Shown one piece after another: positions 1 to 8,299 of a stretch of DNA of 13,365 nt; position 1 is the first letter of the stretch; every line of letters starts with the position of its first letter. The position numbers and the translations under genes were made by a program. The stretch covers positions 1 to 13,365 of the forward strand of contig JAGYOI010000014.1 of the NCBI GenBank assembly GCA_018399395.1, written 5' to 3'. Source of the DNA: Prolixibacteraceae bacterium (GTDB taxonomy: Bacteria; Bacteroidota; Bacteroidia; Bacteroidales; Prolixibacteraceae). The notes beneath the pieces were generated by a model. The model saw only the letters and a list, made by a program, of their open reading frames with translations, did no database searches and was not told the origin of the DNA.

Positions 1-103
1 CATTAAATATTAAAAAGTTAAACTATTCGATAATTACGCTGCAGAATCTTTTTTTGATTTCAACCGCGCAACATTAAAAGTTTGACTTAAAGCCAAATTT
101 CCG

Positions 104-111
104 CAAAAGTA
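104..111 (-). promoter_or_regulatory. Putative -7 promoter element for a leftward gene beyond the window
   Basis: On the minus strand this octamer reads TACTTTTG, an exact match to the Bacteroidota -7 consensus TAnnTTTG. It sits beyond the stop of the DUF2851 gene and points left, off the window. Positions 1-3 read ATG on the minus strand and could be the start of the next gene, after a leader of roughly 90 nt. No good -33 TTG/TTTG at 19-21 nt was found, so this is a moderate call from one element. No open frame could be confirmed in bases 1-103. Confidence 0.35.
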
Positions 112-171
112 ATTAATTTTCTTCAATCCAGACCATTAATCCTTAACTTTTTAATGGATATCAGAAGAATA

Positions 172-1458
172 TCAAATACCTGTTAATATCTCATGTTTTA
201 AAAGTTTAGCCCCAATTTGACATTCGAGGCATCTTTTTTTATTGCAATATTCATTTTTAAGCTGGATCAATGCCTGTGTATCATAAGCATTTTCAACCGG
301 GATACCGAGTGATTTCCATAGTTTGATAATGTGGTTATTTTCGGGGGTAATGGCCTCAAGCAGTTTAACTGACCTGGCTTTCAGTTCAGGTTTATTATTA
401 CGGTCGCCATACAAATATAAAAAAGGCACCACTGTATTTATTATTAAGTTATTACGCGATGAAACACCAAACCATTTAATTTTTTCAGGAGCCGTTTTAT
501 TAAACCGATAATGTGTATCCCAATATCCCGATGCTTTAACCTGAAAATATTGAAGTATCTCCTCCGGTTTTTCTGTATCAATTATTTTCGACAAAAGCGC
601 CTCGGAATGACATAGCAAACTTGCAAATTGGGCAATCCGTATGGTGGGAAAATTGGCAGGACGCAAACGCATAAACTTCCATAAAAATCCATCAATTCCT
701 TTAAGCTTGTACTTTGAAGCAAGATATTGATATTCTTTGCGAAGCGACAGAAAATAATCGTCACCGATCAAGGTTTCGTTCAGCAATCCCGACTGACCGA
801 AAAGCAATGCCTCGGTTTGTAGAATATCACGACTATGGTGCCCCAATGTTTTTAAAGGAAGTGAACGGGCAAGCATCTCAAATGGCAATACATTCACTTT
901 GAACCCGAAATTTGAAGCCAGATGCTGATAGAAAGTCTCATTCCAGTTATTCTTGTTTTGTGCGAGATTTTTTGCAATAATGCTTGTTTTACTATTCAGC
1001 CTGTCAACCAGCATTGCATCCATCGCCGAACGGACATAAACCGGGTTAACAGCATAAATATAATTACCACAGGCTGGTGTATCTTTCTGCGAAATTAGCT
1101 GCTCATAATTCTTTAAAAGCGAGGGATGAATTTCAATTTCAACAGTGGGCAGATAATTCCCGTTAGGCAGTGCAACATCCCGGTTATGCTTTGCCACTAC
1201 ATGTAAAATCACATTATTATATGATTCATCGTGTTGATGGTTGTGGGACAACCAATCGGATGTTTTTTGATGAATTTCAATGTTCCCCACCCATTTTGTT
1301 TGACCTACCCTGACGGTCGCGTTAAAGAAATCAGGGCCTGAATCATAATTCCAGGTGCCGGGCTTTAATACTTCAACAGGCTCGCCTGATATGGTTTTGA
1401 GGTTTTGAGTTTCAAAAAGACGGTGTTTCCATGCATATTGGAGGAGTTCTTCGTTCAT
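172..1458 (-). CDS. DUF2851 family protein (possible nuclease-like fold)
   Basis: This is a 428-residue cytoplasmic protein with no signal peptide or membrane segment. I recognise it as DUF2851, a family common in Bacteroidota whose function is not established. The N-terminal third carries the family's conserved block: GPDFFNA (41-47), GNIEIH (58-63), a His-rich SHNHQHDESY (71-80) and VILHVV (83-88). The Pro42-Asp43 pair followed by Glu61-x-His63 resembles the PD-(D/E)xK nuclease arrangement with His in place of Lys; this is inference only. Near the C-terminus lie Cys405, Cys410 and Cys413 (C-x4-C-x2-C) and a further Cys130, which could bind metal. The start at 1458 gives the usual N-terminus (MNEELLQYAWKHRLF). 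It begins 26 nt after the pyrF stop and is probably co-transcribed with pyrF. Family assignment is confident; function is unknown. Confidence 0.85.
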   Translation of the reverse strand: MNEELLQYAWKHRLFETQNLKTISGEPVEVLKPGTWNYDSGPDFFNATVRVGQTKWVGNIEIHQKTSDWLSHNHQHDESYNNVILHVVAKHNRDVALPNGNYLPTVEIEIHPSLLKNYEQLISQKDTPACGNYIYAVNPVYVRSAMDAMLVDRLNSKTSIIAKNLAQNKNNWNETFYQHLASNFGFKVNVLPFEMLARSLPLKTLGHHSRDILQTEALLFGQSGLLNETLIGDDYFLSLRKEYQYLASKYKLKGIDGFLWKFMRLRPANFPTIRIAQFASLLCHSEALLSKIIDTEKPEEILQYFQVKASGYWDTHYRFNKTAPEKIKWFGVSSRNNLIINTVVPFLYLYGDRNNKPELKARSVKLLEAITPENNHIIKLWKSLGIPVENAYDTQALIQLKNEYCNKKRCLECQIGAKLLKHEILTGI

Positions 1459-1484
1459 GTTTCATACTTTAAGAGGGTTTTAAA

Positions 1485-2318
1485 TTAAAGCAAGTTTGCT
1501 CCCAGCAACAATTCTTCCATTTCTAACTGTACGCCCTCGGCCTGCTCGCGGGCTTTTTCTGCAAAATCTGCACCATCTGAAGCGTAAATAATGCCACGCG
1601 ACGAATTAACCAGCAAACCACATTGACTGTTCATGCCGTATTTGGCCACTTCCTGCAAACTTCCACCCTGGGCGCCCACCCCGGGAACAAGTAAAAAGTG
1701 ATCGGGCACGATGTCACGAATACCTGCAAGTCTCTCTGCTTTTGTGGCACCAACCACATACATCATATTATCGGTTGTACCCCATGCTTGCGATTTTTTT
1801 AATACGGTTTCGTATAGCTTGTCACCGGAATCATTGTCTTCAAGAAACTGAAAATCGAAAGCACCTTTATTAGATGTTAAAGCCAGCAGAATAACCCACT
1901 TATCAAGATAAGTCATAAAAGGCTTTACTGAATCTTCGCCCATATAGGGTGCTACAGTTACAGCATCAAAATCGAAATGATCGAAAAATGTACGGGCATA
2001 CAAATTTGAGGTATTGCCAATATCACCACGCTTGGCATCGGCAATAATAAACATATCGGGGCATTTCCCGCGAATGTATTTCACGGTTTTATCAAGACTG
2101 ATTAACCCTTGCGCACCAAGAGATTCGTAAAATGCCAGGTTTGGCTTGTAAGCCACTGCAAGATCATGTGTATGATCAATTATTTCTTTATTAAAAGCAA
2201 AAACCGGATCGCTTGTATCAAGCAAGCTACGGGGTATTTTCTGGATATCGGTATCAAGCCCTATGCACAAAAAACTTCGTTTCTGCTTTATCTGGTTAAA
2301 AAGTTGCTCTGAATTCAT
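1485..2318 (-). CDS. pyrF: Orotidine 5'-phosphate decarboxylase, long (type 2) form
   Basis: It converts orotidine 5'-phosphate to UMP, the last step of de novo pyrimidine synthesis, as a cytoplasmic TIM barrel. From the ATG at 2318 it has 277 residues, typical of the long type 2 enzymes rather than the roughly 230-residue short form. Visible active-site pieces are GLDTD (20-24), Lys58 in AYKPN, and the catalytic block DAKRGDIG (94-101) with Asp94, Lys96 and Asp99. The phosphate-binding segments are VPGVGAQGG (211-219) and NSSRG (238-242). The frame is open upstream to 2360, but the 2318 start matches the family N-terminus ([10 protein letters not shown] near residue 20) and lies about 60 nt after a promoter element. 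It is separated from recQ by 108 nt and followed by the DUF2851 gene after 26 nt, so these two probably form an operon. Confidence 0.95.
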   Translation of the reverse strand: MNSEQLFNQIKQKRSFLCIGLDTDIQKIPRSLLDTSDPVFAFNKEIIDHTHDLAVAYKPNLAFYESLGAQGLISLDKTVKYIRGKCPDMFIIADAKRGDIGNTSNLYARTFFDHFDFDAVTVAPYMGEDSVKPFMTYLDKWVILLALTSNKGAFDFQFLEDNDSGDKLYETVLKKSQAWGTTDNMMYVVGATKAERLAGIRDIVPDHFLLVPGVGAQGGSLQEVAKYGMNSQCGLLVNSSRGIIYASDGADFAEKAREQAEGVQLEMEELLLGANLL

Positions 2319-2381
2319 AGTATATAATTTTTCTAAAAAAGTAATAAAATCAAGATTCACTTAAAGCGTAAGAATTTGGCA

Positions 2382-2389
2382 CAAAAGTA
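2382..2389 (-). promoter_or_regulatory. Putative -7 element of the pyrF promoter
   Basis: The minus strand reads TACTTTTG, an exact TAnnTTTG match, in the recQ-pyrF gap. Transcription would begin near 2375, giving a leader of about 55-60 nt before the pyrF ATG at 2318. No convincing -33 TTG was found at the usual distance. Position and strand fit pyrF well. Confidence 0.45.
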
Positions 2390-2426
2390 ACCCAAGGCAG
2401 TTGTGCATTTATACTCGAACAGCTTC

Positions 2427-4607
2427 TTAGTTCCCAAGTTCAGATATAAACTTAATGCGCATCAAGCGAATATCTTCAATGCTGTAATCTTCTTCACCCA
2501 GTTCAGCAACGGCTTCTTCGATGCTTCCTTCTTCCGAATCTTCTTTAAAATAATCAAAGATATCGTCCTGCGTATCAGGGTCCATTACTTCGTCAATATG
2601 ATAATCAATATTGATTTTTGTACCTGAATTAACAATAGCATCGAGCTCGGTCAGTAAATCTTCAAAACCAAGGCCAAGCGACTCTGCAATAATATCGAGC
2701 GATACTTTACGGTCGATATTCTGAATAATCGTCACCTTGTTTTTTGATTTTTTTGCTACCGACTTAACCACCATGTCCTGAGGTCGTTCAATATCGTTCT
2801 CTTCGACATACTGCTTTATAAGGTCAATAAATTCTTTCCCGTAACGCATGGCCTTCCCTTGCCCTACCCCCTGGATATTTTGCAGCTCCTGCATTGTTAC
2901 AGGATACTGGATGGACATATCGGAAAGCGAAGGATCCTGGAAGATAACAAACGGTGGCAGCTCTTTTCGTTTAGCCACTTTTTTCCGCAGGTCTTTAAGC
3001 ATTTTAAACAATTGCGGATCGCCGGAGCCACCTGAAGGCGCACTTGAAGCTTCCTCAACATCGGCTTCGTAATCGTGGTTTTTAACCATCATAAACGATG
3101 TAGGTTGCTCGATAAATTTAAACCCGGCCTCAGTCATTTTTAACAGTCCGTAGTTTTCAATGTCTTTATTAATAAGACCGGCGATCATAGCCTGGCGGTA
3201 TATAGCATGCCAAAAACGGGCATCGTGCTCTTTCCCTTTACCAAAAATATCAAGCTGGTCGTGTTTAAACGATTTAATGGCTGCATTTTTATTCCCAATT
3301 AAAATGTTGGTTATATGCTCCATCTTATACTTTTGGTTCACTTTCAGTATGGCATCAAGTGCTGTAACCACTTCTTTTTTCGCTTCAATCTTTTCTTTTG
3401 GATGAAGACAATTGTCACAGGCATTACAGTTTTCAGGTTCGTATGTTTCGCCAAAATAGTGCAACAATATTTTTCGGCGACAAACCGATGACTCGGCATA
3501 TGAAACCGTATCGAGCAACAACTGGGTGCCTATTTCCTGTTCAGCAACGGGCTTACCCTGCATAAACTTTTCGAGCTTCTGAATGTCCTTATAACTATAA
3601 AAGGTAATACATTTACCTTCACCACCATCACGGCCGGCACGGCCAGTTTCCTGATAATACCCCTCAAGGCTTTTGGGAATATCGTAATGAATTACAAAAC
3701 GTACATCCGGCTTGTCTATGCCCATACCAAAAGCGATGGTTGCCACTATAACGTCCACTTCTTCCATCAAGAACATATCCTGATGCTTCGAACGGGTTGC
3801 CGCGTCCATCCCGGCATGATAAGGCAATGCTTTTATTCCGTTAACCTGCAGGTTTTCGGCCAACGCTTCCACTTTCTTGCGGCTAAGGCAATAAATAATA
3901 CCCGATTTACCGGTATTGTTTGAAATGAACTTAATTATTTCGGTTGTGGGTTTAACTTTTGGCCTTATCTCGTAATAAAGGTTGGGGCGGTTAAAGCTCG
4001 ACTTAAACACATTGGCTTCAAGCATCCCCAGGTTTTTTTGTATGTCGTGTTGCACTTTTGCCGTAGCTGTAGCCGTTAGGGCCATCACAGGTGCTGTGCC
4101 TATTTCGGCAGCAATCGGTCTGATTCTCCTGTACTCAGGCCTAAAATCGTGACCCCACTCAGATATACAATGGGCTTCGTCAACAGCATAAAATGAAATG
4201 TTGATTTTCTTGAAAAAATCTATATTATCTTGCTTTGTAAGCGACTCGGGGGCTACATACAAAAGTTTTGTTTTTCCTCCCAGAATATCTTCACGTACTT
4301 TTTGTATCGCTGCCTTCGATAACGATGAATTCAAAAAATGAGCAATACCATCGTCGGTGCCAAAATTTCTGATCGCATCAACCTGATTTTTCATCAAAGC
4401 AATCAGGGGTGAAATAACAATAGCCGTACCCTCAAGCAATAATGCCGGAAGCTGATAACATAACGACTTACCACCACCTGTTGGCATTAACACAAATGTG
4501 TCTTTGCCTTCCATTATACTCTCAATTACTTCTTCCTGATCGCCTTTAAAACGGTCGAACCCAAAATACTGCTGTAACTTTTCGGTTAAATACTGACTAT
4601 TTCCCAT
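2427..4607 (-). CDS. recQ: ATP-dependent DNA helicase RecQ with C-terminal extension
   Basis: This is a 3'-5' DNA helicase for recombination and replication-fork repair, with 726 residues from the ATG at 4607. The helicase core shows Gln24, Walker A TGGGKS (43-48), DEAH (143-146), the aromatic-rich loop WGHDFRPEY (151-159) and motif VI QETGRAGRDG (319-328). The RecQ zinc site is Cys376, Cys394, Cys397 and Cys400. The winged-helix RQC region follows at about 410-510. An HRDC domain lies at roughly 530-604 (QNIQGVGQGKAMRYG at 576-590). A further ~120 residues hold a helix-turn-helix-like stretch (KVSLDIIAESLGLGFEDLLTEL, about 634-655) and an acidic tail, an extension seen in Bacteroidota RecQ. 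E. coli RecQ is about 610 residues. The longer start at 4646 adds 13 residues unlike the family; MGNSQYL is preferred. No clear promoter was recognised. Confidence 0.96.
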   Translation of the reverse strand: MGNSQYLTEKLQQYFGFDRFKGDQEEVIESIMEGKDTFVLMPTGGGKSLCYQLPALLLEGTAIVISPLIALMKNQVDAIRNFGTDDGIAHFLNSSLSKAAIQKVREDILGGKTKLLYVAPESLTKQDNIDFFKKINISFYAVDEAHCISEWGHDFRPEYRRIRPIAAEIGTAPVMALTATATAKVQHDIQKNLGMLEANVFKSSFNRPNLYYEIRPKVKPTTEIIKFISNNTGKSGIIYCLSRKKVEALAENLQVNGIKALPYHAGMDAATRSKHQDMFLMEEVDVIVATIAFGMGIDKPDVRFVIHYDIPKSLEGYYQETGRAGRDGGEGKCITFYSYKDIQKLEKFMQGKPVAEQEIGTQLLLDTVSYAESSVCRRKILLHYFGETYEPENCNACDNCLHPKEKIEAKKEVVTALDAILKVNQKYKMEHITNILIGNKNAAIKSFKHDQLDIFGKGKEHDARFWHAIYRQAMIAGLINKDIENYGLLKMTEAGFKFIEQPTSFMMVKNHDYEADVEEASSAPSGGSGDPQLFKMLKDLRKKVAKRKELPPFVIFQDPSLSDMSIQYPVTMQELQNIQGVGQGKAMRYGKEFIDLIKQYVEENDIERPQDMVVKSVAKKSKNKVTIIQNIDRKVSLDIIAESLGLGFEDLLTELDAIVNSGTKINIDYHIDEVMDPDTQDDIFDYFKEDSEEGSIEEAVAELGEEDYSIEDIRLMRIKFISELGN

Positions 4608-4867
4608 TATCAGATTTTTACTCCCTAAATTATTAAAAAAAACCAATCCTTCTCGTCAGATCGAAATACTAAGGTAATAATTATTCGGTTTCTGAAAAAT
4701 TGATTTTATAAATATTAACATTCCTGCACTATAAAATAATATGAAAATGAAACTATCGTCATCAGTTCACCTTACCTCTCAGATATACAGAACACTATAA
4801 TTACCCTATCCTGACATATTGCATAATTGCTGTTTGTGTGTATATTTGTCGGTTATAACCGAAGAAC
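4608..4867. other. Divergent intergenic region between recQ and tatC
   Basis: This AT-rich gap of about 260 nt must carry promoters for both directions. On the tatC side a good promoter is visible at 4818-4848. On the recQ side no exact TAnnTTTG was found. A 19-codon ATG frame at 4741-4800 has no supporting feature. No RNA gene or repeat was recognised. Confidence 0.6.
4818..4848 (+). promoter_or_regulatory. Promoter for tatC-lptB
   Basis: ATTG (4818-4821) as the -33 element and TATATTTG (4841-4848), an exact TAnnTTTG -7 element, are separated by 19 nt. Transcription would start near 4855, only about a dozen bases before the tatC ATG at 4868. The perfect palindrome GGTTATAACC (4851-4860) lies at the expected start point and could be an operator. 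Confidence 0.6.
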
Positions 4868-5734
4868 ATGGCAAAAAGAAAAAAAAACAGGTCGACTGAA
4901 GAAGAAATGACCTTTATTGAGCATTTGGAAGAATTACGGTGGCATATTGTCAGGGCCGTGGCAAGTGCTTTTATATTTATGGTTATTGCTTTTATCAACC
5001 GTGACTTTATTTTCAACGAAGTTATATTAAAGCCCAAAACGCCCACATTCCCTACAAATATGCTCTTTGCCAATTTAAACGAATGGTTTAACAGCATATT
5101 GGGCACCAATTCTACTGCCCTAGCCATTAATAACACCCCGCTCGAGATCGTCAACATTGACATGGCAGGCCAGTTTATAGCGCACATTAAAGTCTCACTG
5201 GTTGCCGGCATTATTGTTGCCAGCCCCTATATCATATTGGAGATATGGCGTTTCATAAGACCTGCGCTCCACAAAAACGAATCGCAATATGCCACTGGCG
5301 GGGTTTTTTACACCTCAGTGCTTTTTTTAACTGGTGTTTTGTTTGGATATTACCTTATTGCCCCCCTTTCCATTCACTTCCTTGGAAGCTACAATGTAAG
5401 TAACGAAGTACAAAACACTATAAAATTAAACTCATACATAGGTACCTTAACCTCGGTTACATTTGCATCGGGCGTAATTTTCGAGCTTCCTGTTGCCACT
5501 CTGTTTTTAAGCAAAGTAGGACTGCTAACGCCAACATTTATGCGCAAATACAGGAAGCATGCTTATGTGGTGTTGCTAATTATGAGTGCCATTATAACGC
5601 CACCCGATGTGTTCAGTCAGATATTGGTTTGCGTACCATTGGTTACGCTATATGAAATAAGTATCCATATTTCACGTTACGAAATGCGTAAGCAACAACG
5701 AAATATTGACAACACCGAACTTTCAGAGAATTGA
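4868..5734 (+). CDS. tatC: Sec-independent (twin-arginine) protein translocase subunit TatC
   Basis: TatC is the inner-membrane receptor that binds twin-arginine signal peptides and, with TatA-type partners, exports folded proteins. The 288-residue protein shows the cytoplasmic motif HLEELR (19-24), FELPV (205-209) with the conserved Glu206, and TPPDVFSQ (244-251), which are family hallmarks. Six hydrophobic segments fit about 27-44, 106-126, 143-165, 192-215, 231-246 and 249-268. The first periplasmic loop, about 45-105, is roughly 30 residues longer than in E. coli. The start is fixed by the short leader after the promoter. No tatA/tatB gene is in the window, so the partner must lie elsewhere. 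lptB follows after 15 nt, suggesting co-transcription of two envelope-transport genes. Confidence 0.96.
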   Translation: MAKRKKNRSTEEEMTFIEHLEELRWHIVRAVASAFIFMVIAFINRDFIFNEVILKPKTPTFPTNMLFANLNEWFNSILGTNSTALAINNTPLEIVNIDMAGQFIAHIKVSLVAGIIVASPYIILEIWRFIRPALHKNESQYATGGVFYTSVLFLTGVLFGYYLIAPLSIHFLGSYNVSNEVQNTIKLNSYIGTLTSVTFASGVIFELPVATLFLSKVGLLTPTFMRKYRKHAYVVLLIMSAIITPPDVFSQILVCVPLVTLYEISIHISRYEMRKQQRNIDNTELSEN

Positions 5735-5749
5735 TTAATAAACATATAA

Positions 5750-6496
5750 ATGAAGTTAAAGGCCGAAAATATTGTAAAACGCTACCGCAAACGCACTGTA
5801 GTAAAAGGAGTAAGCATTGAGCTTAACCAGGGAGAAATAGTAGGCCTTTTAGGGCCTAACGGTGCCGGGAAAACCACCTCGTTTTATATGATTGTAGGAT
5901 TGGTGCAACCCAATAGTGGAAGAATTTTTTTTGACAATGAAGATATAACCTCTTTACCCGTTTATCGCCGGGCACAAAAAGGAATCGGTTACCTCGCGCA
6001 AGAAGCATCAGTTTTCAGGCACCTGAGTGTTGAAGACAACATTAAAGCAGTACTGGAAATGACTAATACTTCAAAAGAAGAGCAAAAAGAAAAAACAGAA
6101 TCGTTAATTCAAGAGTTTGGCCTGCAAAAAGTCCGCGACAGTAAGGGCATACAACTTTCGGGTGGTGAACGGCGCCGAACTGAAATAGCAAGGGCACTGG
6201 CCATCAACCCAAAATTCATTTTACTTGATGAACCTTTTGCCGGAGTTGACCCCATTGCTGTTGAAGACATTCAAAACATTGTTTACCACCTGAAAGATCG
6301 CAATATCGGAATATTAATCACAGACCACAACGTGCACGAAACATTGGCTATTACCGACCGTTCGTACCTTTTATTCGAAGGAGATATTTTAAAAGCCGGC
6401 TCAGCCGAAGACCTTGCTTCAGACGAGATGGTACGAAAGGTTTATTTGGGGCAAAACTTTGAGTTAAGGAAAAAACGCGAGAAATTCGAGCATTAG
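5750..6496 (+). CDS. lptB: LPS export ABC transporter ATP-binding protein LptB
   Basis: This is the cytoplasmic ATPase that powers extraction of lipopolysaccharide from the inner membrane by LptFG and its delivery across the Lpt bridge. The 248-residue protein is the usual length and has all ABC motifs: Walker [10 protein letters not shown] (35-43), Q-loop Gln84 in YLAQEASVF, signature LSGGE (136-140), Walker B FILLDEP (157-163) with catalytic Glu161, and switch His193 in TDHNV. The sequences [12 protein letters not shown] and [12 protein letters not shown] are typical of LptB rather than other small ABC ATPases. It starts 15 nt after tatC and shares its promoter. No terminator is obvious before the tRNA promoter downstream. 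LptC, LptF and LptG are not in the window. Confidence 0.95.
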   Translation: MKLKAENIVKRYRKRTVVKGVSIELNQGEIVGLLGPNGAGKTTSFYMIVGLVQPNSGRIFFDNEDITSLPVYRRAQKGIGYLAQEASVFRHLSVEDNIKAVLEMTNTSKEEQKEKTESLIQEFGLQKVRDSKGIQLSGGERRRTEIARALAINPKFILLDEPFAGVDPIAVEDIQNIVYHLKDRNIGILITDHNVHETLAITDRSYLLFEGDILKAGSAEDLASDEMVRKVYLGQNFELRKKREKFEH

Positions 6497-6514
6497 TATT
6501 TTTAATGATTCAAT

Positions 6515-6547
6515 GTTGCCGATTTTCAAAAAATAGTTTTACATTTG
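6515..6547 (+). promoter_or_regulatory. Promoter for tRNA-Leu
   Basis: GTTG (6515-6518) and TACATTTG (6540-6547), an exact TAnnTTTG, are separated by 21 nt. The predicted start point lies a few bases before the mature tRNA 5' end at 6560, so the primary transcript would need almost no 5' trimming. Confidence 0.6.
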
Positions 6548-6559
6548 CACCGCAATTCT

Positions 6560-6640
6560 GCGGGCGTGGCGGAATTGGTAGACGCGCTAGACTTAGGATC
6601 TAGTGTCTATGACGTGGGGGTTCGAGTCCCTTCGCCCGCA
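6560..6640 (+). tRNA. tRNA-Leu, anticodon UAG
   Basis: An 81-nt class II tRNA. The acceptor stem GCGGGCG (6560-6566) pairs with CGCCCGC (6633-6639), with A6640 as discriminator; CCA is not encoded. The anticodon stem CTAGA (6587-6591) pairs with TCTAG (6599-6603) around loop CTTAGGA, giving anticodon TAG at 6594-6596, which reads CUN leucine codons. The long variable arm (about 6604-6615, small stem GTC/GAC) is expected for leucine. The T arm GGGGG (6616-6620) pairs with CCCTT (6628-6632) including G-U pairs, around TTCGAGT. It has its own promoter and terminator. Confidence 0.97.
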
Positions 6641-6650
6641 CTAAATGGCC

Positions 6651-6690
6651 AAACCGTTTGGAACCAAAATGGATCCGAACGGTTTTAAGT
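6651..6690 (+). terminator. Terminator hairpin after tRNA-Leu
   Basis: A 12-bp stem pairs 6651-6662 with 6674-6685 (outer arms AAACCGTT and AACGGTTT, one G-U pair). Two further inner G-C pairs close an AAAAT loop. A short T-rich run (GGTTTTAAGTTTATT) follows. This separates the tRNA unit from tig, which therefore needs its own promoter in 6690-6750; I could not identify that with confidence. Confidence 0.7.
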
Positions 6691-6752
6691 TTATTATACA
6701 GAGAGGTGCAAAAACCTTACAAATATTATTATTAACTTAAGTATCTTGTTAG

Positions 6753-8111
6753 ATGAATATTACCAGGGAAAACATCGACGAATTAAACGGAATAATTCGC
6801 GTTTCAATTGACAAAGCCGACTACGAGGCTAAAGTTGATGATGTACTTAAAGATTACAAGAAAAAAGCCAACATGCCAGGTTTCAGGCCAGGCAAAATAC
6901 CCATGGGCCTTGTGAAAAAAATGTATGGTAAAGCAGCATTGATTGACGAGGTTAACAAAATCTTAACACACGAACTGTCATCGTACCTGGTGAAGGAAAA
7001 ACTTAACATTCTTGGTGAACCACTTCCAAACGAAGAACAACAAAAAGATATTGACTGGGATAAGGATACCGAATTCGAATTTGTATTTGATATCGGCTTT
7101 GCTCCCGAGCCCAAGATAAACCTTGACAAGCGCAGCAAATACGTTCAATATAATGTTGAAATAACCGACGATCTTATTGATGAACACATTAAGTCGTACA
7201 CCAACCGCTTTGGCGAGTCGAAAGACATTGATGTAGTTGAAGCTGAAAGCACAGTTCGCGGCGACCTTGTTCAACTTGATGCTGACGGAAATGAAAAAGA
7301 AGATGGTCACAAGGTAGATAATGCCCTCCTTTCTATTGATGTCATCAAAGACGAAGACATCAAAAAAGAATTCATCGGTAAAAAAGCCGGAGATGTTGTT
7401 GTTTTTGATGTCAAAAAGGCATATCCCAATGATACAGAAATTGGCTATCTGCTAAACATTGAAAAAGAAGAAGCTGAAAAAGTTGAAGGTAATTTTAAAA
7501 TTACCATAAACGAAATTCAAAAGTTTGTAGAAGCAGAGGTTAACGAAGACTTTTTCAAAAAGGTGTACGGTGAAGAAACCGGGATTAAAGATGAAGAAGC
7601 TTTCCGTGAGCAGGTGAAAAAAGAAATCGAAGAAGCTTACAAACCTGCAACCGACCATAAGTTTGCAATTGATGCACGCGATACACTTTTATCGAAATCG
7701 AACATGGAATTCCCCGAGGCATTCCTGAAGAGGTGGCTCAAAACTGCAAATAAAGACCTCACAGAAGAGCAAATTGAAAGTGACTTTGAAGCATTTTTGG
7801 CTGACCTTAAATGGCAGATAATCAAAGACAGCATTGCTAAAGAAAACGACATAAAAGTTGACGAAAGCGAAGTGAACGACCTGGCCAAGGAAATTGCGGC
7901 TGCGCAGTTCCGCCAATACGGAATGTTCAACGTACCGGAAGAACACCTCGAAGGTTTTGCACAACAAATGTTAACAAAAGAAGAAGACCGCAACCGCCTT
8001 TACACCAAAAAAGTTGAAGACAAAGTGATGGAAGTCGTTAAATCGAAAGTTAACGTTGAAGAAAAAACTGTTTCGAAAGAAGAATTCGACAAAATGCTTG
8101 AACAAAATTAG
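6753..8111 (+). CDS. tig: Trigger factor (ribosome-associated chaperone)
   Basis: It binds ribosomal protein L23 at the exit tunnel and shields nascent chains. At 452 residues it is normal for the family. The N-terminal ribosome-binding domain (about 1-115) contains the signature GFRPGKIP (43-50). The middle peptidyl-prolyl isomerase-like domain (about 155-250) is divergent and highly charged. The C-terminal helical domain (about 255-452) begins with the typical IQKFVEAEVNEDFFKKVYG stretch. The protein is rich in Lys and Glu with a lysine-rich end. It lies between the tRNA terminator and its own intrinsic terminator at 8135, so it is probably monocistronic. clpP and clpX follow, the usual proteostasis cluster in bacteria. 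Confidence 0.95.
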   Translation: MNITRENIDELNGIIRVSIDKADYEAKVDDVLKDYKKKANMPGFRPGKIPMGLVKKMYGKAALIDEVNKILTHELSSYLVKEKLNILGEPLPNEEQQKDIDWDKDTEFEFVFDIGFAPEPKINLDKRSKYVQYNVEITDDLIDEHIKSYTNRFGESKDIDVVEAESTVRGDLVQLDADGNEKEDGHKVDNALLSIDVIKDEDIKKEFIGKKAGDVVVFDVKKAYPNDTEIGYLLNIEKEEAEKVEGNFKITINEIQKFVEAEVNEDFFKKVYGEETGIKDEEAFREQVKKEIEEAYKPATDHKFAIDARDTLLSKSNMEFPEAFLKRWLKTANKDLTEEQIESDFEAFLADLKWQIIKDSIAKENDIKVDESEVNDLAKEIAAAQFRQYGMFNVPEEHLEGFAQQMLTKEEDRNRLYTKKVEDKVMEVVKSKVNVEEKTVSKEEFDKMLEQN

Positions 8112-8134
8112 AAAACCTTAACACACTATATTTG

Positions 8135-8162
8135 AGCCGGGCATTACTGTTCGGCTTTTTTT
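8135..8162 (+). terminator. Intrinsic terminator of tig
   Basis: AGCCGGGC (8135-8142) pairs with GTTCGGCT (8149-8156), 8 bp including two G-U pairs, around loop ATTACT. A run of Ts follows (8156-8162). It lies 24 nt after the tig stop. Confidence 0.85.
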
Positions 8163-8200
8163 ATTATATTACCCAAACGGTTTATCCCAATAGCATTATA

Positions 8201-8234
8201 TTGTGATGCTGTTATTTATTTTTTTCTACCTTTG
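8201..8234 (+). promoter_or_regulatory. Promoter for clpP-clpX
   Basis: TACCTTTG (8227-8234) is an exact TAnnTTTG -7 element. TTG (8201-8203) is a candidate -33 with 23 nt spacing, at the long end of the range. The start point would be near 8241, giving about 60 nt of leader before the clpP ATG at 8300. This excludes the in-frame GTG at 8234 as a start. Confidence 0.55.
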
Positions 8235-8299
8235 TGACCAACATATACACAGGTATTTTGTTAATTTACACCCAGGTTAACCCAAAAGAATTTAAAAAT

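Noticed and set aside
133..157. CCATTAA/TTAATGG stem as a terminator of the DUF2851 gene
   Set aside because: It has a 7-bp A/T-rich stem, a long loop and no T run on the minus strand.
4608..4646. Thirteen extra N-terminal residues of RecQ
   Set aside because: MGNSQYLTEKLQQYFG is the family-like start; the extension comes from A/T-rich upstream sequence.
4741..4800. A 19-codon ATG frame upstream of tatC
   Set aside because: It lies before the tatC promoter, has no promoter of its own, and its composition looks random.
8234..8299. Upstream GTG start for clpP
   Set aside because: The codon overlaps the promoter -7 box, and the extra 22 residues do not resemble ClpP N-termini.
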